DNA from: Schlesneria sp. DSM 10557
Lineage (GTDB): Bacteria; Planctomycetota; Planctomycetia; Planctomycetales; Planctomycetaceae
Length of the DNA stretch: 64,000 nt
NCBI RefSeq assembly: GCF_041860085.1
Contig: NZ_CP124747.1
Coordinates: forward strand, 5,727,001 to 5,791,000
Reading direction: 5' to 3'
A program made the translations under genes and the position numbers. The notes under the pieces were generated by a model. That model saw nothing but the letters and a program-made list of their open reading frames with translations, made no database searches and was not told the DNA's origin. Positions 37,306 through 47,294 of the stretch are shown one piece after another; the first letter of the stretch is position 1; each line of letters starts with the position of its first letter.

Positions 37306-37376
37306 GCGGGTGTAGTTCAATGGTAGAATGAAAGCTTCCCAAGCTTTAGGCGAGGGTTCGATTCCCTTCACCCGCT
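37306..37376 (+). tRNA. tRNA-Gly (anticodon CCC)
   Basis: A 71-base cloverleaf. Acceptor GCGGGTG/CACCCGC, D arm GTTC...GAAT, anticodon stem AAAGC/GCTTT with loop TTCCCAA (anticodon CCC at 37338-37340), and T arm GAGGG-TTCGATT-CCCTT. CCA is not encoded. Confidence 0.95.
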
Positions 37377-37571
37377 CTTTTCAAGCTTCTTCCAGATCGG
37401 TACTTGCAACGAATCTTGCAAGGCACGATCTGAGACGCTTTTCTGAGGTTGAGACGCTTTATCTCCCGTGCGCGATAGCGCCGGTCTCTCTCCGCTCGTG
37501 GGCTGCACTCTTATAGACTCGCGTCGCCTGGAGTCTCCCGTCGTCCTGCCCTTGGCCGTGTCGGCGTTGAG

Positions 37572-38495
37572 TTACGCGTCCTTCAGGTAGTCTCCGATTA
37601 TGACCGTCACGTTGTCACGGCCTCCTGCGGCAAGTGCTGCATCGATCAGTTGCTGGCAAGATTCCTGGGTTGAGCAGTTTCTCGCCATGATCTGGGAAAT
37701 GTGAGAGTCACTGGCCATGTCAGTCAGGCCGTCGGTGCAAAGGAGTAAGCGGTCGCCATCCTCAAGCTCGATGTGCGAAGTCTCGACGTCGAGCTGATTA
37801 AGGTTTCCCCCGAGGCAACTGACGAGAGTGTTCCGGAATCGCCTGGCGGCTTCGTCGATGGAGTTGATGAGTCCGGCTGCGAGCATGGATTCCGCGAGTG
37901 TCTGGTCTTTGGTCAGCCTGTGCAGTTTGCCATCGCGAAACAGATAAGCACGCGAATCCCCCACGTGGAAGATGAACGCGTCCCAACCCACTGTCAAAGC
38001 CCCGGTCAGGGTGGTTCCCATGCCGCGGTACTCACCCTGGGCACGGGCTTCATCCTGGATTCGCTGGTGGATGAGATGCATATAGACGTTGATGGCTTCT
38101 TGCAATTCTGCCCGTTCGGCTTGAGAAAGGTTGAAGTGCCACTTGAAGGCTTTGCCAGTCAGCTCCCAGCACGTTTGCAGAGCGAGCATGCTGGCCAGCT
38201 CGCCGAACGCGGCGCCTCCGATACCGTCGGCAACCGCGAGGGAATAAGCTTCATCGCTATTCCCTTGATAGGCGTCGTTGGGCATGTTGGTCAGCAGGAC
38301 GTCACGACCACGGTATCGCCGCACAACTGAGTAATGGTCTTCATTGTTCGTTCGGAGCAATCCGCGATGGGACAGGGCGCCGAACTCTGTTTTCACCCGA
38401 ACCGCCTCGTCACCAAAGTACTTGGTCGCAAGTTCGTCGTAGTCGGGCTTCGCCGGGCGAAACCATTGCGTGTCCTCGATTCGCGAAGTTGCCAC
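37572..38495 (-). CDS. PP2C-family Ser/Thr protein phosphatase
   Basis: About 307 residues. The metal-binding and catalytic motifs of PP2C are all present: GLLRTNNEDHYSV, VADGIGGAAFGELAS, GMGTTLTGALTVG, FHVGDSRAYLFRDGKLHRLT, LLLCTDGLTDMASD and GGRDNVTVIIGDY. It lacks membrane segments and extra domains, so it is a stand-alone cytosolic phosphatase, presumably countering one of the many planctomycete Ser/Thr kinases. No kinase is adjacent. The frame is open to an ATG at 38564. I prefer the GTG at 38495, which has AAAGGA eight bases upstream; about the first 30 residues are not conserved. Confidence 0.92.
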   Translation of the reverse strand: MATSRIEDTQWFRPAKPDYDELATKYFGDEAVRVKTEFGALSHRGLLRTNNEDHYSVVRRYRGRDVLLTNMPNDAYQGNSDEAYSLAVADGIGGAAFGELASMLALQTCWELTGKAFKWHFNLSQAERAELQEAINVYMHLIHQRIQDEARAQGEYRGMGTTLTGALTVGWDAFIFHVGDSRAYLFRDGKLHRLTKDQTLAESMLAAGLINSIDEAARRFRNTLVSCLGGNLNQLDVETSHIELEDGDRLLLCTDGLTDMASDSHISQIMARNCSTQESCQQLIDAALAAGGRDNVTVIIGDYLKDA

Positions 38496-39059
38496 GACTA
38501 TGTCCTTTCTGCCGCGAGATGTGACTGCCGGAGTTTTATCTCTATTGTAGACATCCCGGTTCATGAACGTCTGTGTACATCTTGTTATCTTTTCGAGGTG
38601 ACCGAGTCGCTGCGGGTCGGATGATTTCAGCGCCAGTTCGTCCTGAGCCGGCTGTCAGCGCTGCCTGAAGCGCTTTCGTAGAGGTCAGCTTGGAGCGATC
38701 CTCGTCCCCTCCAGACAGTTGCAGCGAGTGAAACCTCGTGAGAATGAAGGAGCAATCATTGTTCCGTCGCCCGAAAGCCTCTCGGGAATTGAAGGAATGA
38801 GCCGGAGAAATTGGCTTCAGAGAGTGGCAGCCACGTTGTGGGATCTATAAATTCTCCGTAATTCTGCAGTGAATCGCCGATTCGTACCCGATCAAGCGTA
38901 TTCGGGTCCCTGAATTGGGCTCTGCCGGTGAATTACGGGATGTCTTCGCTTCCCACACCCCCGCTGCGTTGCTACACTTTCTCCCCGGCTCTCGCCTTGG
39001 TACGTACCGGTACAGGCTGAAGTGCGAACATTTCTCAAAACATCCGATGGGAGGATTGT
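38496..39059 (+). other. Gap upstream of rpsU with an extended -10 element
   Basis: TGCTACACT (38970-38978) is an extended -10 box about 80 bases before rpsU. Nothing else in this gap was recognised. Confidence 0.4.
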
Positions 39060-39290
39060 GTGGTTAAGTTGCGGTTGCGGGACAATGAGGGAATCAATGA
39101 CGCGGTGAAGCGGTTTCGTAAATTGGTTGAACATGCGGGCATCAAGAAAGAGATGCGCCGACGTGAATTTTACGAAAAGCCAAGCGAAACCCGCCGTCGT
39201 GCCCGTCGTCGCGCCGAACGTCGTTCACGGATTCAGCGAATGGTCGGTGGGGGCAGCCCTTCCGCACCAGCCGGTAAGCCAGATCGATAA
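39060..39290 (+). CDS. rpsU: 30S ribosomal protein S21
   Basis: A 76-residue basic protein starting [20 protein letters not shown], then [20 protein letters not shown] and a run of Arg. This is the bS21 pattern, with a Gly/Ser/Pro-rich C-terminal tail added. GTG start after GGGAGG. A terminator lies 140 bases downstream. Confidence 0.93.
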   Translation: MVKLRLRDNEGINDAVKRFRKLVEHAGIKKEMRRREFYEKPSETRRRARRRAERRSRIQRMVGGGSPSAPAGKPDR

Positions 39291-39427
39291 GTTCGAGAGT
39301 TTACAGCAGTTCTGGAAATGTTCAGCACTCAACCAGCCATTCTTCGGAATTGATGCTGGAGCAGGGAACGGTACAACGTCGTCATAGCGGTTTCACGCAC
39401 GTGCTTCAGGCGCGGCGTGGCCGCTGG

Positions 39428-39464
39428 AACAGCCTGGATTTCGATCACGCCGGGCTGTTTATTC
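39428..39464 (+). terminator. Terminator downstream of rpsU
   Basis: AACAGCCTGG (39428-39437) pairs with CCGGGCTGTT (39450-39459), including one G-U pair, and is followed by TATT. The remainder of the 39291-39895 gap shows no gene. Confidence 0.65.
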
Positions 39465-39895
39465 CCGGACCGCAGTTCTTTGTCCCTGCGATGTTATGCA
39501 CTCTGAAGCGATGATGTAGTAATGGGGCAGTAGAGTCTGCTCTGTGGCATTGTCTGTCTCATGCGGTGCTCGCACGTGCCGTGAGTTTGGAAGACCTTCT
39601 CTTCGGTCGTCCCCGGCACCGATTTGCGATTTGCCGAGGCAATTCGATCGGTTTTGCCCTCTTCTCTTCCTCTCAAGCTTCGTTCATCTCAGCGGGGCCC
39701 CTGTGTTGATTTGGCCTGGCGATAGTCCCCGGAAATCGAAAAACGGGCATGCTGAGTCGCTCCATCGCTCATGTATGACGGCGAGACGGAACTGACTCTC
39801 TGCAGCCGGAACGACGCAGATCCCTGGCGGCAAAAGTGAACTCGCCACAAATTCGGCTTTCGGCTATTTCTACCGCTGTCACGCCACCTGGCTGA

Positions 39896-40780
39896 GTGAC
39901 ACTGCGAGGCAATACGCGAGAAGCACGAGTGTCGACATCATTGACTGCCGCGGAAGCTGGTCCTGCGACTCCGACTTTCGTTCACTGGATTGGACGGAAG
40001 ACGCTCGACCTGTTCATTGCCATCGGCGATCTGGTGACCTTCACCTGGCAGCTTTGGGGTTTTCTGGTTGCACGACTTCCGCGCGGTCGCGTGCTCTGGC
40101 CGATCTTTTACGAAGTGGGCGTTCGAAGCGTCCCGGTTGTCTGCATTACGGGGTTGTTCATCGGGATGGTGCTGGCGGTGCAATCCTATGATACCTTGAG
40201 TCAGCTTCACTTCGAGATTCACATCGGTTCCGTCATTAACGGGACTCTGGTGAAGGAACTGGGGCCGGTGCTGGCGGCCGTGATGCTGGCAGGGCGAGTC
40301 GGAAGCTCCATCGCTGCGGAGATCGGCACGATGAAAGTCAGCGAGCAGATCGATGCACTGAAAGCCCTCGGAGCGGACCCTGTGGCGTATCTGGTGGTTC
40401 CGCGCTTTCTGGCCTGCTTCTTAATGATCCCGGCGCTCACCATGGTGGCAGAAGGGGTGGGAATTTTCGGGGGCTGGTTTGTGAGCACCCAGGTTTATGG
40501 GGTCAGCGGTCATCACTTCTGGGATTTCTCAGACCGATTCGTCAGCGGTTTTGATGTGATCACCGGGGTCGTGAAGAGCATGAGTTTCGGGGCGGCAATC
40601 GCCATTGTTGCCTGTCACCGGGGCTTTCGTTGTGGATCCGGGGCAGAAGGTGTCGGACGCGCTGCCACGGAAGCCTTTGTCATGTCATTTATCGCGATCC
40701 TGGCACTCGATCTGGTACTGGCGCTGACCACAATTCAGCTCGTGAAGACCTTGGAAATGCTTGGAGTTCCGGTCACCTAG
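39896..40780 (+). CDS. MlaE-like ABC transporter permease
   Basis: A 294-residue inner-membrane permease of the phospholipid/MCE transport type. The MlaE family core is clear: [17 protein letters not shown], then [60 protein letters not shown], and a C-terminal [13 protein letters not shown] and [18 protein letters not shown]. It is the first gene of a three-gene operon with the ATPase and MCE protein. Start GTG at 39896; a GTG at 39929 is equally possible. The operon probably moves lipids between inner and outer membrane. Confidence 0.92.
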   Translation: MTLRGNTREARVSTSLTAAEAGPATPTFVHWIGRKTLDLFIAIGDLVTFTWQLWGFLVARLPRGRVLWPIFYEVGVRSVPVVCITGLFIGMVLAVQSYDTLSQLHFEIHIGSVINGTLVKELGPVLAAVMLAGRVGSSIAAEIGTMKVSEQIDALKALGADPVAYLVVPRFLACFLMIPALTMVAEGVGIFGGWFVSTQVYGVSGHHFWDFSDRFVSGFDVITGVVKSMSFGAAIAIVACHRGFRCGSGAEGVGRAATEAFVMSFIAILALDLVLALTTIQLVKTLEMLGVPVT

Positions 40781-40823
40781 TTCCGGACAGACCCTCAGGC
40801 ATGATGCTCACTTACTGGAATGG

Positions 40824-41837
40824 ATGTCAGCGATTGTGATGGATCACGAACAGTCAACTCAGCTCGAAACCTCGTCGAACCACGACCCGGCGGATCATGC
40901 CGCGTCGCTTCCCTCGCTACCGGGGTTACAGGTCACCGAGAGACTCTCCGCCAATTCACAACTCCCGCCAACTCCGTCGTTCGCTCAGGCATCCCACCGA
41001 CCGATGACGACGGGTTCTCGCGCGAGCCGTCCGGCAGCGGCAACGGCCCGGGGCAGCACACTGGCGATGGAACTTCGCAACGTGTCTCAGTCGTTCGGAA
41101 CTCAACAGGTACTCCGCAACATCTCGCTGGAAGTACGACGAGGGGAAACACTGGTCCTCATCGGTGAGAGCGGTTGCGGAAAGAGTGTCACCACAAAACT
41201 GCTGGCGGGGTTGCTGAACCCGACGCAGGGAGATGTCTTGTGGGAAGGCCGACCCGTGAGTGACCGCAGTCCTGCTGAGCGGCGACGTGATCGACTGCGA
41301 CTGGGGTATTTGTTTCAGGGAGCGGCTCTCTTCGACAGCATGAACGTGTTCGAGAACATCGCTTTCGGCCTGCGTGAAAATACGATGCTGAACGAATCGC
41401 AAATTCGTGACATCGTCCATGAGCGGCTGCGGGAAGTGGGACTGCCCGAGAGTACCGCACGGAAGCAACCGTCCGATCTCTCGGGGGGAATGAAAAAGCG
41501 AGTCGGGCTGGCACGTGCTCTGGCGATGTCGCCTGACATTGTCTTTTATGATGAGCCGACAACGGGATTGGATCCCGTGATGAGCGAGGTCATCAACGAA
41601 CTCATCGAGCAGACGCAGGCCCGCCGTCAGGTCACCAGTGTGGTGGTGACACATGACATGAAAACCGTTGGCCGTGTTGCTGATCGCGTCGTCATGTTCT
41701 ACCCGCTGGCCCGGTTGGGAGCGGGGGAGTCACAACTGGTGTTTGAAGGTACGCAGGAAGAAGTCTTTGAGTGCGAGGATCCCCGCGTCGCTCGATTCGT
41801 GCGAGGTGAACTCGATCCGCGCCGGAATGCGGGGTAA
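40824..41837 (+). CDS. MlaF-like ABC transporter ATP-binding protein
   Basis: ATPase of the MCE lipid transporter. After a long, probably disordered Ser/Pro-rich N-terminus (about 80 residues), the ABC domain starts at [20 protein letters not shown]. Walker A is [12 protein letters not shown], the Q-loop [20 protein letters not shown] is typical of MlaF, the signature is [15 protein letters not shown], Walker B is [14 protein letters not shown] and the switch His is in VVVTHDM. The frame opens at 40761 inside the permease gene; ATGs at 40824 and 40839 are both plausible. The 80-residue N-terminal extension is unusual for MlaF. Confidence 0.92.
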   Translation: MSAIVMDHEQSTQLETSSNHDPADHAASLPSLPGLQVTERLSANSQLPPTPSFAQASHRPMTTGSRASRPAAATARGSTLAMELRNVSQSFGTQQVLRNISLEVRRGETLVLIGESGCGKSVTTKLLAGLLNPTQGDVLWEGRPVSDRSPAERRRDRLRLGYLFQGAALFDSMNVFENIAFGLRENTMLNESQIRDIVHERLREVGLPESTARKQPSDLSGGMKKRVGLARALAMSPDIVFYDEPTTGLDPVMSEVINELIEQTQARRQVTSVVVTHDMKTVGRVADRVVMFYPLARLGAGESQLVFEGTQEEVFECEDPRVARFVRGELDPRRNAG

Positions 41838-41891
41838 TCCCGATCCGTCTCAGCAGATATTTGCAGTGACTGTCGTTTAAGAAGGAAAATC

Positions 41892-43070
41892 ATGGCCACG
41901 GAACGGCAACTCCAGTTTCGAGTCGGTGTGCTGGTCACGGTCGCTCTCTCGATTTGTATTGGACTTGTGGTCTGTTTTGGTGATGTGCAGCATCTCTGGA
42001 AGAAGAGCTACCCTCTGGTCGTCCAACTCGACAGCGGCACGGGACTCTACCCCACTGCGCCCGTCCTGTTGTGCGGCCTGAATATCGGTACGGTCAAACA
42101 GGTTGAACTCGATAAACAGGGGCGGGGCGTCAACGTCATCGTCGACATTCAGGAGGGGATCGATTTCCCCAAAGATACCCGCGCCGTCGTGACCAGATCA
42201 CTGCTGGGGGAGTCGGCAATTGAATTCGTTCGAGGAACGGACTCGGAAATCCTGAAGCCCGGCAGCCGACTGCCAGGGCAGACTGCCGTCGACCCACTGG
42301 TGATGGTACAGCGACTGGAGGCCAGAACGACCGATTCACTCAGTGCCTTCAGCGAAACCAGCCAGGAATGGCGGAACGTGGCTCGGAATCTGAATCAATT
42401 GATGGAGACGCGGCGAGGTAACCTGACGGAAATCGTTGAGAACGCGGCGGAGTCACTGCACCAGTTCACGGCGACGATGAAGACCGCGAATCAGTTGATC
42501 GCGACTATCAACAAGGTGGCGGCTGACCCCGCCTCACAGCAGGCGGTCAGGGAAACATTGACCGGTCTGCCGAAGCTCGTCACGACCACGAAAGCCACAG
42601 TGGATGAGACGCGGCTGGCAGTGGCGTCAAGTCGTCAGATGATCGACAGTCTCAACCGGAACCTCGTGAATCTCTCTCAGGTAACAGAACCCCTCGGGCA
42701 ACGTGGCGACGAAGTGGTGTCCAAAGTCGATAGTGTCTTGGGGAAGATGGACGCATTCCTGACGGAACTGAATCACTTCGCCAAGGAGGTGAATCAGCAG
42801 GACGGGACGCTTCATAAATTTATCGCTGATCCCACGCTGCACAATCAATTGGTTCGCTCAACCGAGTCTGCCAATGTCCTGCTCAAGAACCTGGACCCGA
42901 TTCTCAGGGACCTGCGTGAGTTCAGCGATAAGATCGCGCGGAACCCGGAAGTTCTGGGACTGGGTGGAGCGGTCCGTCCCAGTAAAGGTCTGAAAGACGC
43001 CGAAATGAGATCCCAAACTCACAATGGAGTTTCTCCCAAGACCATCGTCCGCGGGAATAACCCCGAATAA
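41892..43070 (+). CDS. MCE-family (MlaD-like) lipid transport protein
   Basis: A 392-residue protein. It has one N-terminal TM (FRVGVLVTVALSICIGLVVC), then an MCE domain (YPLVVQLDSGTGLYPTAPVL, CGLNIGTVKQVELD, VTRSLLGESAIEFVRG), then about 230 residues of helices rich in Asn, Gln and Thr that should form a periplasmic needle or coiled coil (e.g. NLNQLMETRRGNLTEIVENA, TMKTANQLIATINKVAADPA). It is the substrate-binding component of the Mla-type system with the two genes upstream. Spacing to the ATPase is 54 bases, with AAGGAAAA before the ATG. Confidence 0.93.
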   Translation: MATERQLQFRVGVLVTVALSICIGLVVCFGDVQHLWKKSYPLVVQLDSGTGLYPTAPVLLCGLNIGTVKQVELDKQGRGVNVIVDIQEGIDFPKDTRAVVTRSLLGESAIEFVRGTDSEILKPGSRLPGQTAVDPLVMVQRLEARTTDSLSAFSETSQEWRNVARNLNQLMETRRGNLTEIVENAAESLHQFTATMKTANQLIATINKVAADPASQQAVRETLTGLPKLVTTTKATVDETRLAVASSRQMIDSLNRNLVNLSQVTEPLGQRGDEVVSKVDSVLGKMDAFLTELNHFAKEVNQQDGTLHKFIADPTLHNQLVRSTESANVLLKNLDPILRDLREFSDKIARNPEVLGLGGAVRPSKGLKDAEMRSQTHNGVSPKTIVRGNNPE

Positions 43071-43285
43071 TTTCACTGCAATGGCCGTCGACGGACCGCT
43101 GATCAGGGGCGCGATTGCCGACGGATTACTCCGTGAAACGCTGTGACGCAAAAAGAAAACGCCCCTGTTCAACGTCCGTCGCAGAGGGGTCAAACACAGT
43201 TCTGCGAAGAACGGTCGCGCTTGATCTCCACGGATGGCACCGCCGTCACGGTGGAGAGGGTGCTATTGCCAGTTCCTCATCGGAA

Positions 43286-44443
43286 TTATTTGGTTGAGGT
43301 GGTTGTGGCTTCTGCGGGAGTGATCGCGACCCCGGAACGGTCGCAGACGCGAACTTGGAATGTCCAGGCCTGAGCCCAGTCATCGGTTTGTTCGTTCTGG
43401 CAGATTTTCAGCAGGATCGTGTTCGGACCTGGCTTCAGTTTCGCGCTGACCTTGTACTGGTCCAGGAAGGAACCCCGGTGATATTCTTCGTGTCCGAAGA
43501 TCTGCACGCCATTGACCCAGATTTTCCAGGCATTGGGAGTTCCCAGACGGAATTCGACGTCCCGTGCTGCATCGGAGACAAAGGTGGTTGTCGCGTAGGT
43601 TACGGCGCCTTTGAAGGGTTCCGTTTTCTTGGCGATATCGAGGATCCCGTACTCATCGTCGGTTGAGTATTCTTTCCACTCAACCTCGCCCATTTTCCCC
43701 ACGTATTTGGCTTTCAGGTTCAATTCGCGTTCGGGTGGATAGGCGATATTGAAGCCTTTCTTGTCGGTGTTATCGAACGGACCAATCAGAGACCACTTTG
43801 TCAGAAAACCGAAGTGTTTTTGCAGATCAACTGTCTCGCCAAGTTCCCTCAGCGGTTTCACGATCTCTTTCACCTGATCATCGTCGATCGCGCCGGAGAG
43901 TGCGGTGGTCAGCAGTTTCCGTTCGGTCTCTTTGTCGTCCTGTTCATGTGCTTTGGTGGCTTGTGCCATTAATCGAGCGACAGCATCGCGCCGGAACTCG
44001 GAACTGGTGTCCTGCAGCATTCCCGGAATCAACCGATCAGATGCGGTGGCATCGACCTTCAGCAGCCATTCATACGCAAGTCGACGAGCTTCGGGGGATC
44101 GATCGGTGTCTTTGACGAAGCTTTCGAGAGACTTGGCGGGAAGGTTTCCCGTGGTCTTCAGTGTTCGATCGGCGATGGTGTCGACGGCGGATCGAAGCCA
44201 GTTTACGGCAAGCGGATTGGCATCTTCGAAGTTTTTGAGGATGACGGGCAACGCGTCGGTCGGCGCCTGCGACAGTTCTTTGACGGCGGCGATCGCTGCG
44301 GAATGACGGGCTCCTTCCGGACCGACGGACTTGATCGCTTTGATATTTTCTTCGATCGATGCGGCATTCGCCTGCAGAGCGGGGGCCAGGGAAACTGCAA
44401 AGCATGCAATGAAGACTGTCCAACTCCAGGCTCTTGACCGCAT
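43286..44443 (-). CDS. Secreted protein: HEAT-like helical domain plus C-terminal beta-sandwich
   Basis: A 385-residue protein. A signal peptide (FIACFAVSLAPALQANA) is followed by about 190 residues of helical repeats (ALPVILKNFEDANPLAVNWL, SPEARRLAYEWLLKVDATAS, SSEFRRDAVARLMAQATKAH), reminiscent of HEAT repeats. The C-terminal 170 residues resemble a galactose-binding-like or PA14-like sandwich (FLTKWSLIGPFDNTDKKGF, RDVEFRLGTPNAWKIWVNGV, KLKPGPNTILLKICQNEQTD). This domain, with the WKIWVNG motif, is common in planctomycete secreted proteins that bind sugars. No enzymatic residues are recognised. GGGAG before the ATG. Confidence 0.72.
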   Translation of the reverse strand: MRSRAWSWTVFIACFAVSLAPALQANAASIEENIKAIKSVGPEGARHSAAIAAVKELSQAPTDALPVILKNFEDANPLAVNWLRSAVDTIADRTLKTTGNLPAKSLESFVKDTDRSPEARRLAYEWLLKVDATASDRLIPGMLQDTSSEFRRDAVARLMAQATKAHEQDDKETERKLLTTALSGAIDDDQVKEIVKPLRELGETVDLQKHFGFLTKWSLIGPFDNTDKKGFNIAYPPERELNLKAKYVGKMGEVEWKEYSTDDEYGILDIAKKTEPFKGAVTYATTTFVSDAARDVEFRLGTPNAWKIWVNGVQIFGHEEYHRGSFLDQYKVSAKLKPGPNTILLKICQNEQTDDWAQAWTFQVRVCDRSGVAITPAEATTTSTK

Positions 44444-44731
44444 CGATGGCTCTCCCGCAGCAGTTCGTTCTCGTGAAAACTCTCTTTATCTGGGCTGACC
44501 AGCTTCAGATGAGAATTGACACGAATTCTACCCGTAGCGCGGGACAAAAGACTACTGTCTCATGCTGGTTGCGCCGGAGCGGCCGTGTGGATAGGATTGT
44601 GCCCGGGCGGATGACAACGTTGCTGCTGCCAGGTTTTTGTGGGCACGATCGATGAACGGATCGTTGTCGCGTCGATGCTGAATTTCCGGGCTGCCGTCAA
44701 TCAATGGACTAATCCTTTACAGGAAGCACCT

Positions 44732-46588
44732 ATGAACCCTTTGCGCGATGCGAGGCACAGGTTGAAGAGTCACTTGAACGTAGTGCGATTGCTGACGGCA
44801 GCAGTTCTCGGTCTGGCGGTCGCCGGTACGGCTCCGAATCTTCTCGCGTCCCCGCCCAGCATCGTCGTCGACACTCCGATGCATCCTCCCTACTGGGCTC
44901 TTTTGGAGCGAGAACTGCTCAGACAGAATGCGAGCGCCTGCCGTGAATTCTTCGACAAGTACTTTGACGAGCGGGGTTGGCTGCTGTGTGTTGAGCGATG
45001 GGGTGGTGATGACGGACCCGATGATGCAATCGAAAGCTGTCTGGACTGGCCTCTCGTGCATGCGTTAGGGGGCGATGACGACGTCCTTGCGATGTATAAA
45101 AAAGCGTGGGAAGGCCATCTTCGACAATACACGGTGGCAAAAACCGTGGATGTTCCGCTGGCCCGCGACGGGATGTACTTCAAAGAGTTCCCCGTCATGA
45201 TGGATTGGCTGCATAACAGTGAGGGACTGGTCGTCTTTAACTTGCAGGGACTGTCAGATCCTCAGGATCCTGCATTCCTGCAGCGGGTCAAACGTTATGC
45301 GGGATTCTACCTGAATGAGGACCCCGGCGCGCCGAACTACGATGCAGACCACAAGATCATTCGCAGTATGTTCAACGGCAGTCGAGGTCCGTTGCTGAGA
45401 AAAACGACCGGGCTCGACTGGGCCGGTGATCCGATTGAAGTCGAGAACCGCTTCCAGCCTAAACATGGTGAGTCGACGTATGCTCAAATGCTCGAGCATT
45501 TCAAAGACTACAACGATACCGTGGGGGATCATCCGCAAAATCTGAAAGCGACGACACTGGCGCTGAATGCCTATCTGGTGACACAGGATCGGAAGTACCG
45601 GAAGTGGTTACTGGAATATGTCGATGCCTGGCACGACCGGATGAAAGAGAATGGTGATCTGATCCCGACGAACGTGGGACTGGATGGCAAGATCGGCGGT
45701 GACGCGGGGGGACACTGGTGGGGCGGGGTCTATGGATGGGGATTCACTGTTTATGATCCCGCATCAAAGACGATGGCCAGTCGCAATCAGCATCATGCCG
45801 GGCTGCAGGGATTTCTGAATGCCTACCTGCTGACGGGGGATGATCGCTATCTTGAGCGATGGAGAAGGCAGATCGATGCCGTGAACCGGAACGCCAAAGT
45901 CGAAGCCGGAGTCACGCTGTACCCCCGCATGTACGGTCCAGAGGGCTGGTATGACTATGTTCCCGAAAAGTATTCGGCAGGCGCCTACGAGATCGCTTAC
46001 CTTTCGATGAAAGAGCAGGATCTGGCACGCGTTTCCGATCATGCCTGGTTTCGGTTTCTGAACGGCACGAATCCGGACTATCCGCAGCAGGCATTGCTGG
46101 CGGACCTGACCCGGATCCGCAATCAGGTCGACGGCATTCGCAATGACCCGACCACACCGGATACCCGTCTGGCTGATGATCCTCTGCCGTTGAATCCCGC
46201 CAGTGTGAATTCGCTGGTGGAACTCATGCTGGGTGGTCTTCCGCCAGGCCGAAGCGGTTCGGCGCTGTTCTGCCGTTTACGGTATTTTGATCCCGAGAAA
46301 CGCCGGGCGGGCCTTCCGGACGGTGTGGCGGCATTGGTCGATGAGATGTCGGACAGCCACGTCACTGTGACACTGGTGAACGTTGATCAGCAGTTTTCCC
46401 GGGATGTGACCGTTCAGGCGGGTGCGTACGCCGAACATCATTTTGAGTCCGTAACGAACGGCTCGAAGGTAGAGAAAGTGGATCGCTCCAGCTTTACAGT
46501 TCAGCTTGCCCCGGGGGCGGGAGCTAAGTTGAGGATTCAAATGAAATGTTTTTCAAATCCCCCGCGCATGTCATTTCCGTGGAGGTGA
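44732..46588 (+). CDS. Secreted alpha/alpha-barrel (six-hairpin glycosidase-like) protein
   Basis: A protein of about 618 residues. A signal peptide (VVRLLTAAVLGLAVAGTAPN) is followed by repeated helical hairpins typical of (alpha/alpha)6 barrels: ATTLALNAYLVTQDRKYRKW, LLEYVDAWHDRMKENGDLIP, HHAGLQGFLNAYLLTGDDRY and LERWRRQIDAVNRNAKV. Gly/Trp/His-rich loops (GGHWWGGVYGWGFTVYDP) may line an active cleft, and a C-terminal beta domain follows. The fold suggests a carbohydrate-active enzyme, but I cannot name the family or the catalytic residues. ATG at 44732 with AGGAAG upstream; the frame is open from 44639. Confidence 0.7.
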   Translation: MNPLRDARHRLKSHLNVVRLLTAAVLGLAVAGTAPNLLASPPSIVVDTPMHPPYWALLERELLRQNASACREFFDKYFDERGWLLCVERWGGDDGPDDAIESCLDWPLVHALGGDDDVLAMYKKAWEGHLRQYTVAKTVDVPLARDGMYFKEFPVMMDWLHNSEGLVVFNLQGLSDPQDPAFLQRVKRYAGFYLNEDPGAPNYDADHKIIRSMFNGSRGPLLRKTTGLDWAGDPIEVENRFQPKHGESTYAQMLEHFKDYNDTVGDHPQNLKATTLALNAYLVTQDRKYRKWLLEYVDAWHDRMKENGDLIPTNVGLDGKIGGDAGGHWWGGVYGWGFTVYDPASKTMASRNQHHAGLQGFLNAYLLTGDDRYLERWRRQIDAVNRNAKVEAGVTLYPRMYGPEGWYDYVPEKYSAGAYEIAYLSMKEQDLARVSDHAWFRFLNGTNPDYPQQALLADLTRIRNQVDGIRNDPTTPDTRLADDPLPLNPASVNSLVELMLGGLPPGRSGSALFCRLRYFDPEKRRAGLPDGVAALVDEMSDSHVTVTLVNVDQQFSRDVTVQAGAYAEHHFESVTNGSKVEKVDRSSFTVQLAPGAGAKLRIQMKCFSNPPRMSFPWR

Positions 46589-46702
46589 CGATCCTCACCG
46601 AATTGAGTGACCGGATTGTAGAAGATGTCGAATAAGGGGCTGGCGTCGGACGGTCACGAACGGTCACGGACACATGGACGATGGCAGAGTCTCGTCTCTG
46701 AG

Positions 46703-47221
46703 CTATTCGGGACGCTGGTACTTCTTCAAAATGGGTTCGACGACTTCCGAAGGAAGAAATTCGGCCAGCTTGCCCCTCACGCTGCCTGTTGCCAACTGAG
46801 CGACCTGTTTGATCAATGTGCTCGAGACGTGAGTTAAGTGCTCGCTGGCCATGAGAAACAGCGTGTCGATATCGGGTTCAATCGCCCGGTTAGCGAGTGT
46901 AAACGTGAACTCGGTTTCAATGTCGGACAGCGATCGAATACCGCGAAGCAGCACGCGAGCCCCGCATTGGCGGACGAATTCGACGGTCAGCCCTTCGAAG
47001 CAACGGACCTGGACGTTCTTGAGTGGTTTCAGGACTTCCAGAGCCATCGAAAGGCGTTCATCCGGTGTGAACAGCGGATGCTTCTCGGGGTTAATCCCGA
47101 TTCCGACCGTCAGTTTTTCAAAGATTGAGGCACCGCGGCGAATGATGTCGACGTGACCCAGCGTCAGGGGGTCGAAGCTGCCGACATAAACCGCGTGCTG
47201 CGAGCTCAATCCCGTTGACAT
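46703..47221 (-). CDS. coaD: Phosphopantetheine adenylyltransferase
   Basis: Fourth step of coenzyme A synthesis, adenylating 4'-phosphopantetheine. The nucleotidyltransferase motif is VYVGSFDPLTLGHVDIIRRG, with NPEKHPLFTPDERLSMALEV, the CoA-site RGIRSLSDIETEF and MASEHLTHVSSTLIKQVA. At 172 residues it is slightly longer than E. coli CoaD. The start is the ATG at 47221 after GCAGGAG; the frame extends to 47281. Confidence 0.95.
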   Translation of the reverse strand: MSTGLSSQHAVYVGSFDPLTLGHVDIIRRGASIFEKLTVGIGINPEKHPLFTPDERLSMALEVLKPLKNVQVRCFEGLTVEFVRQCGARVLLRGIRSLSDIETEFTFTLANRAIEPDIDTLFLMASEHLTHVSSTLIKQVAQLATGSVRGKLAEFLPSEVVEPILKKYQRPE

Positions 47222-47294
47222 GATCACAAACTCCTGCAGAAATCGCCAGTGGGCCATGGAATCTGGCTGATCCTGCCGCACGGACGCTGAGGTT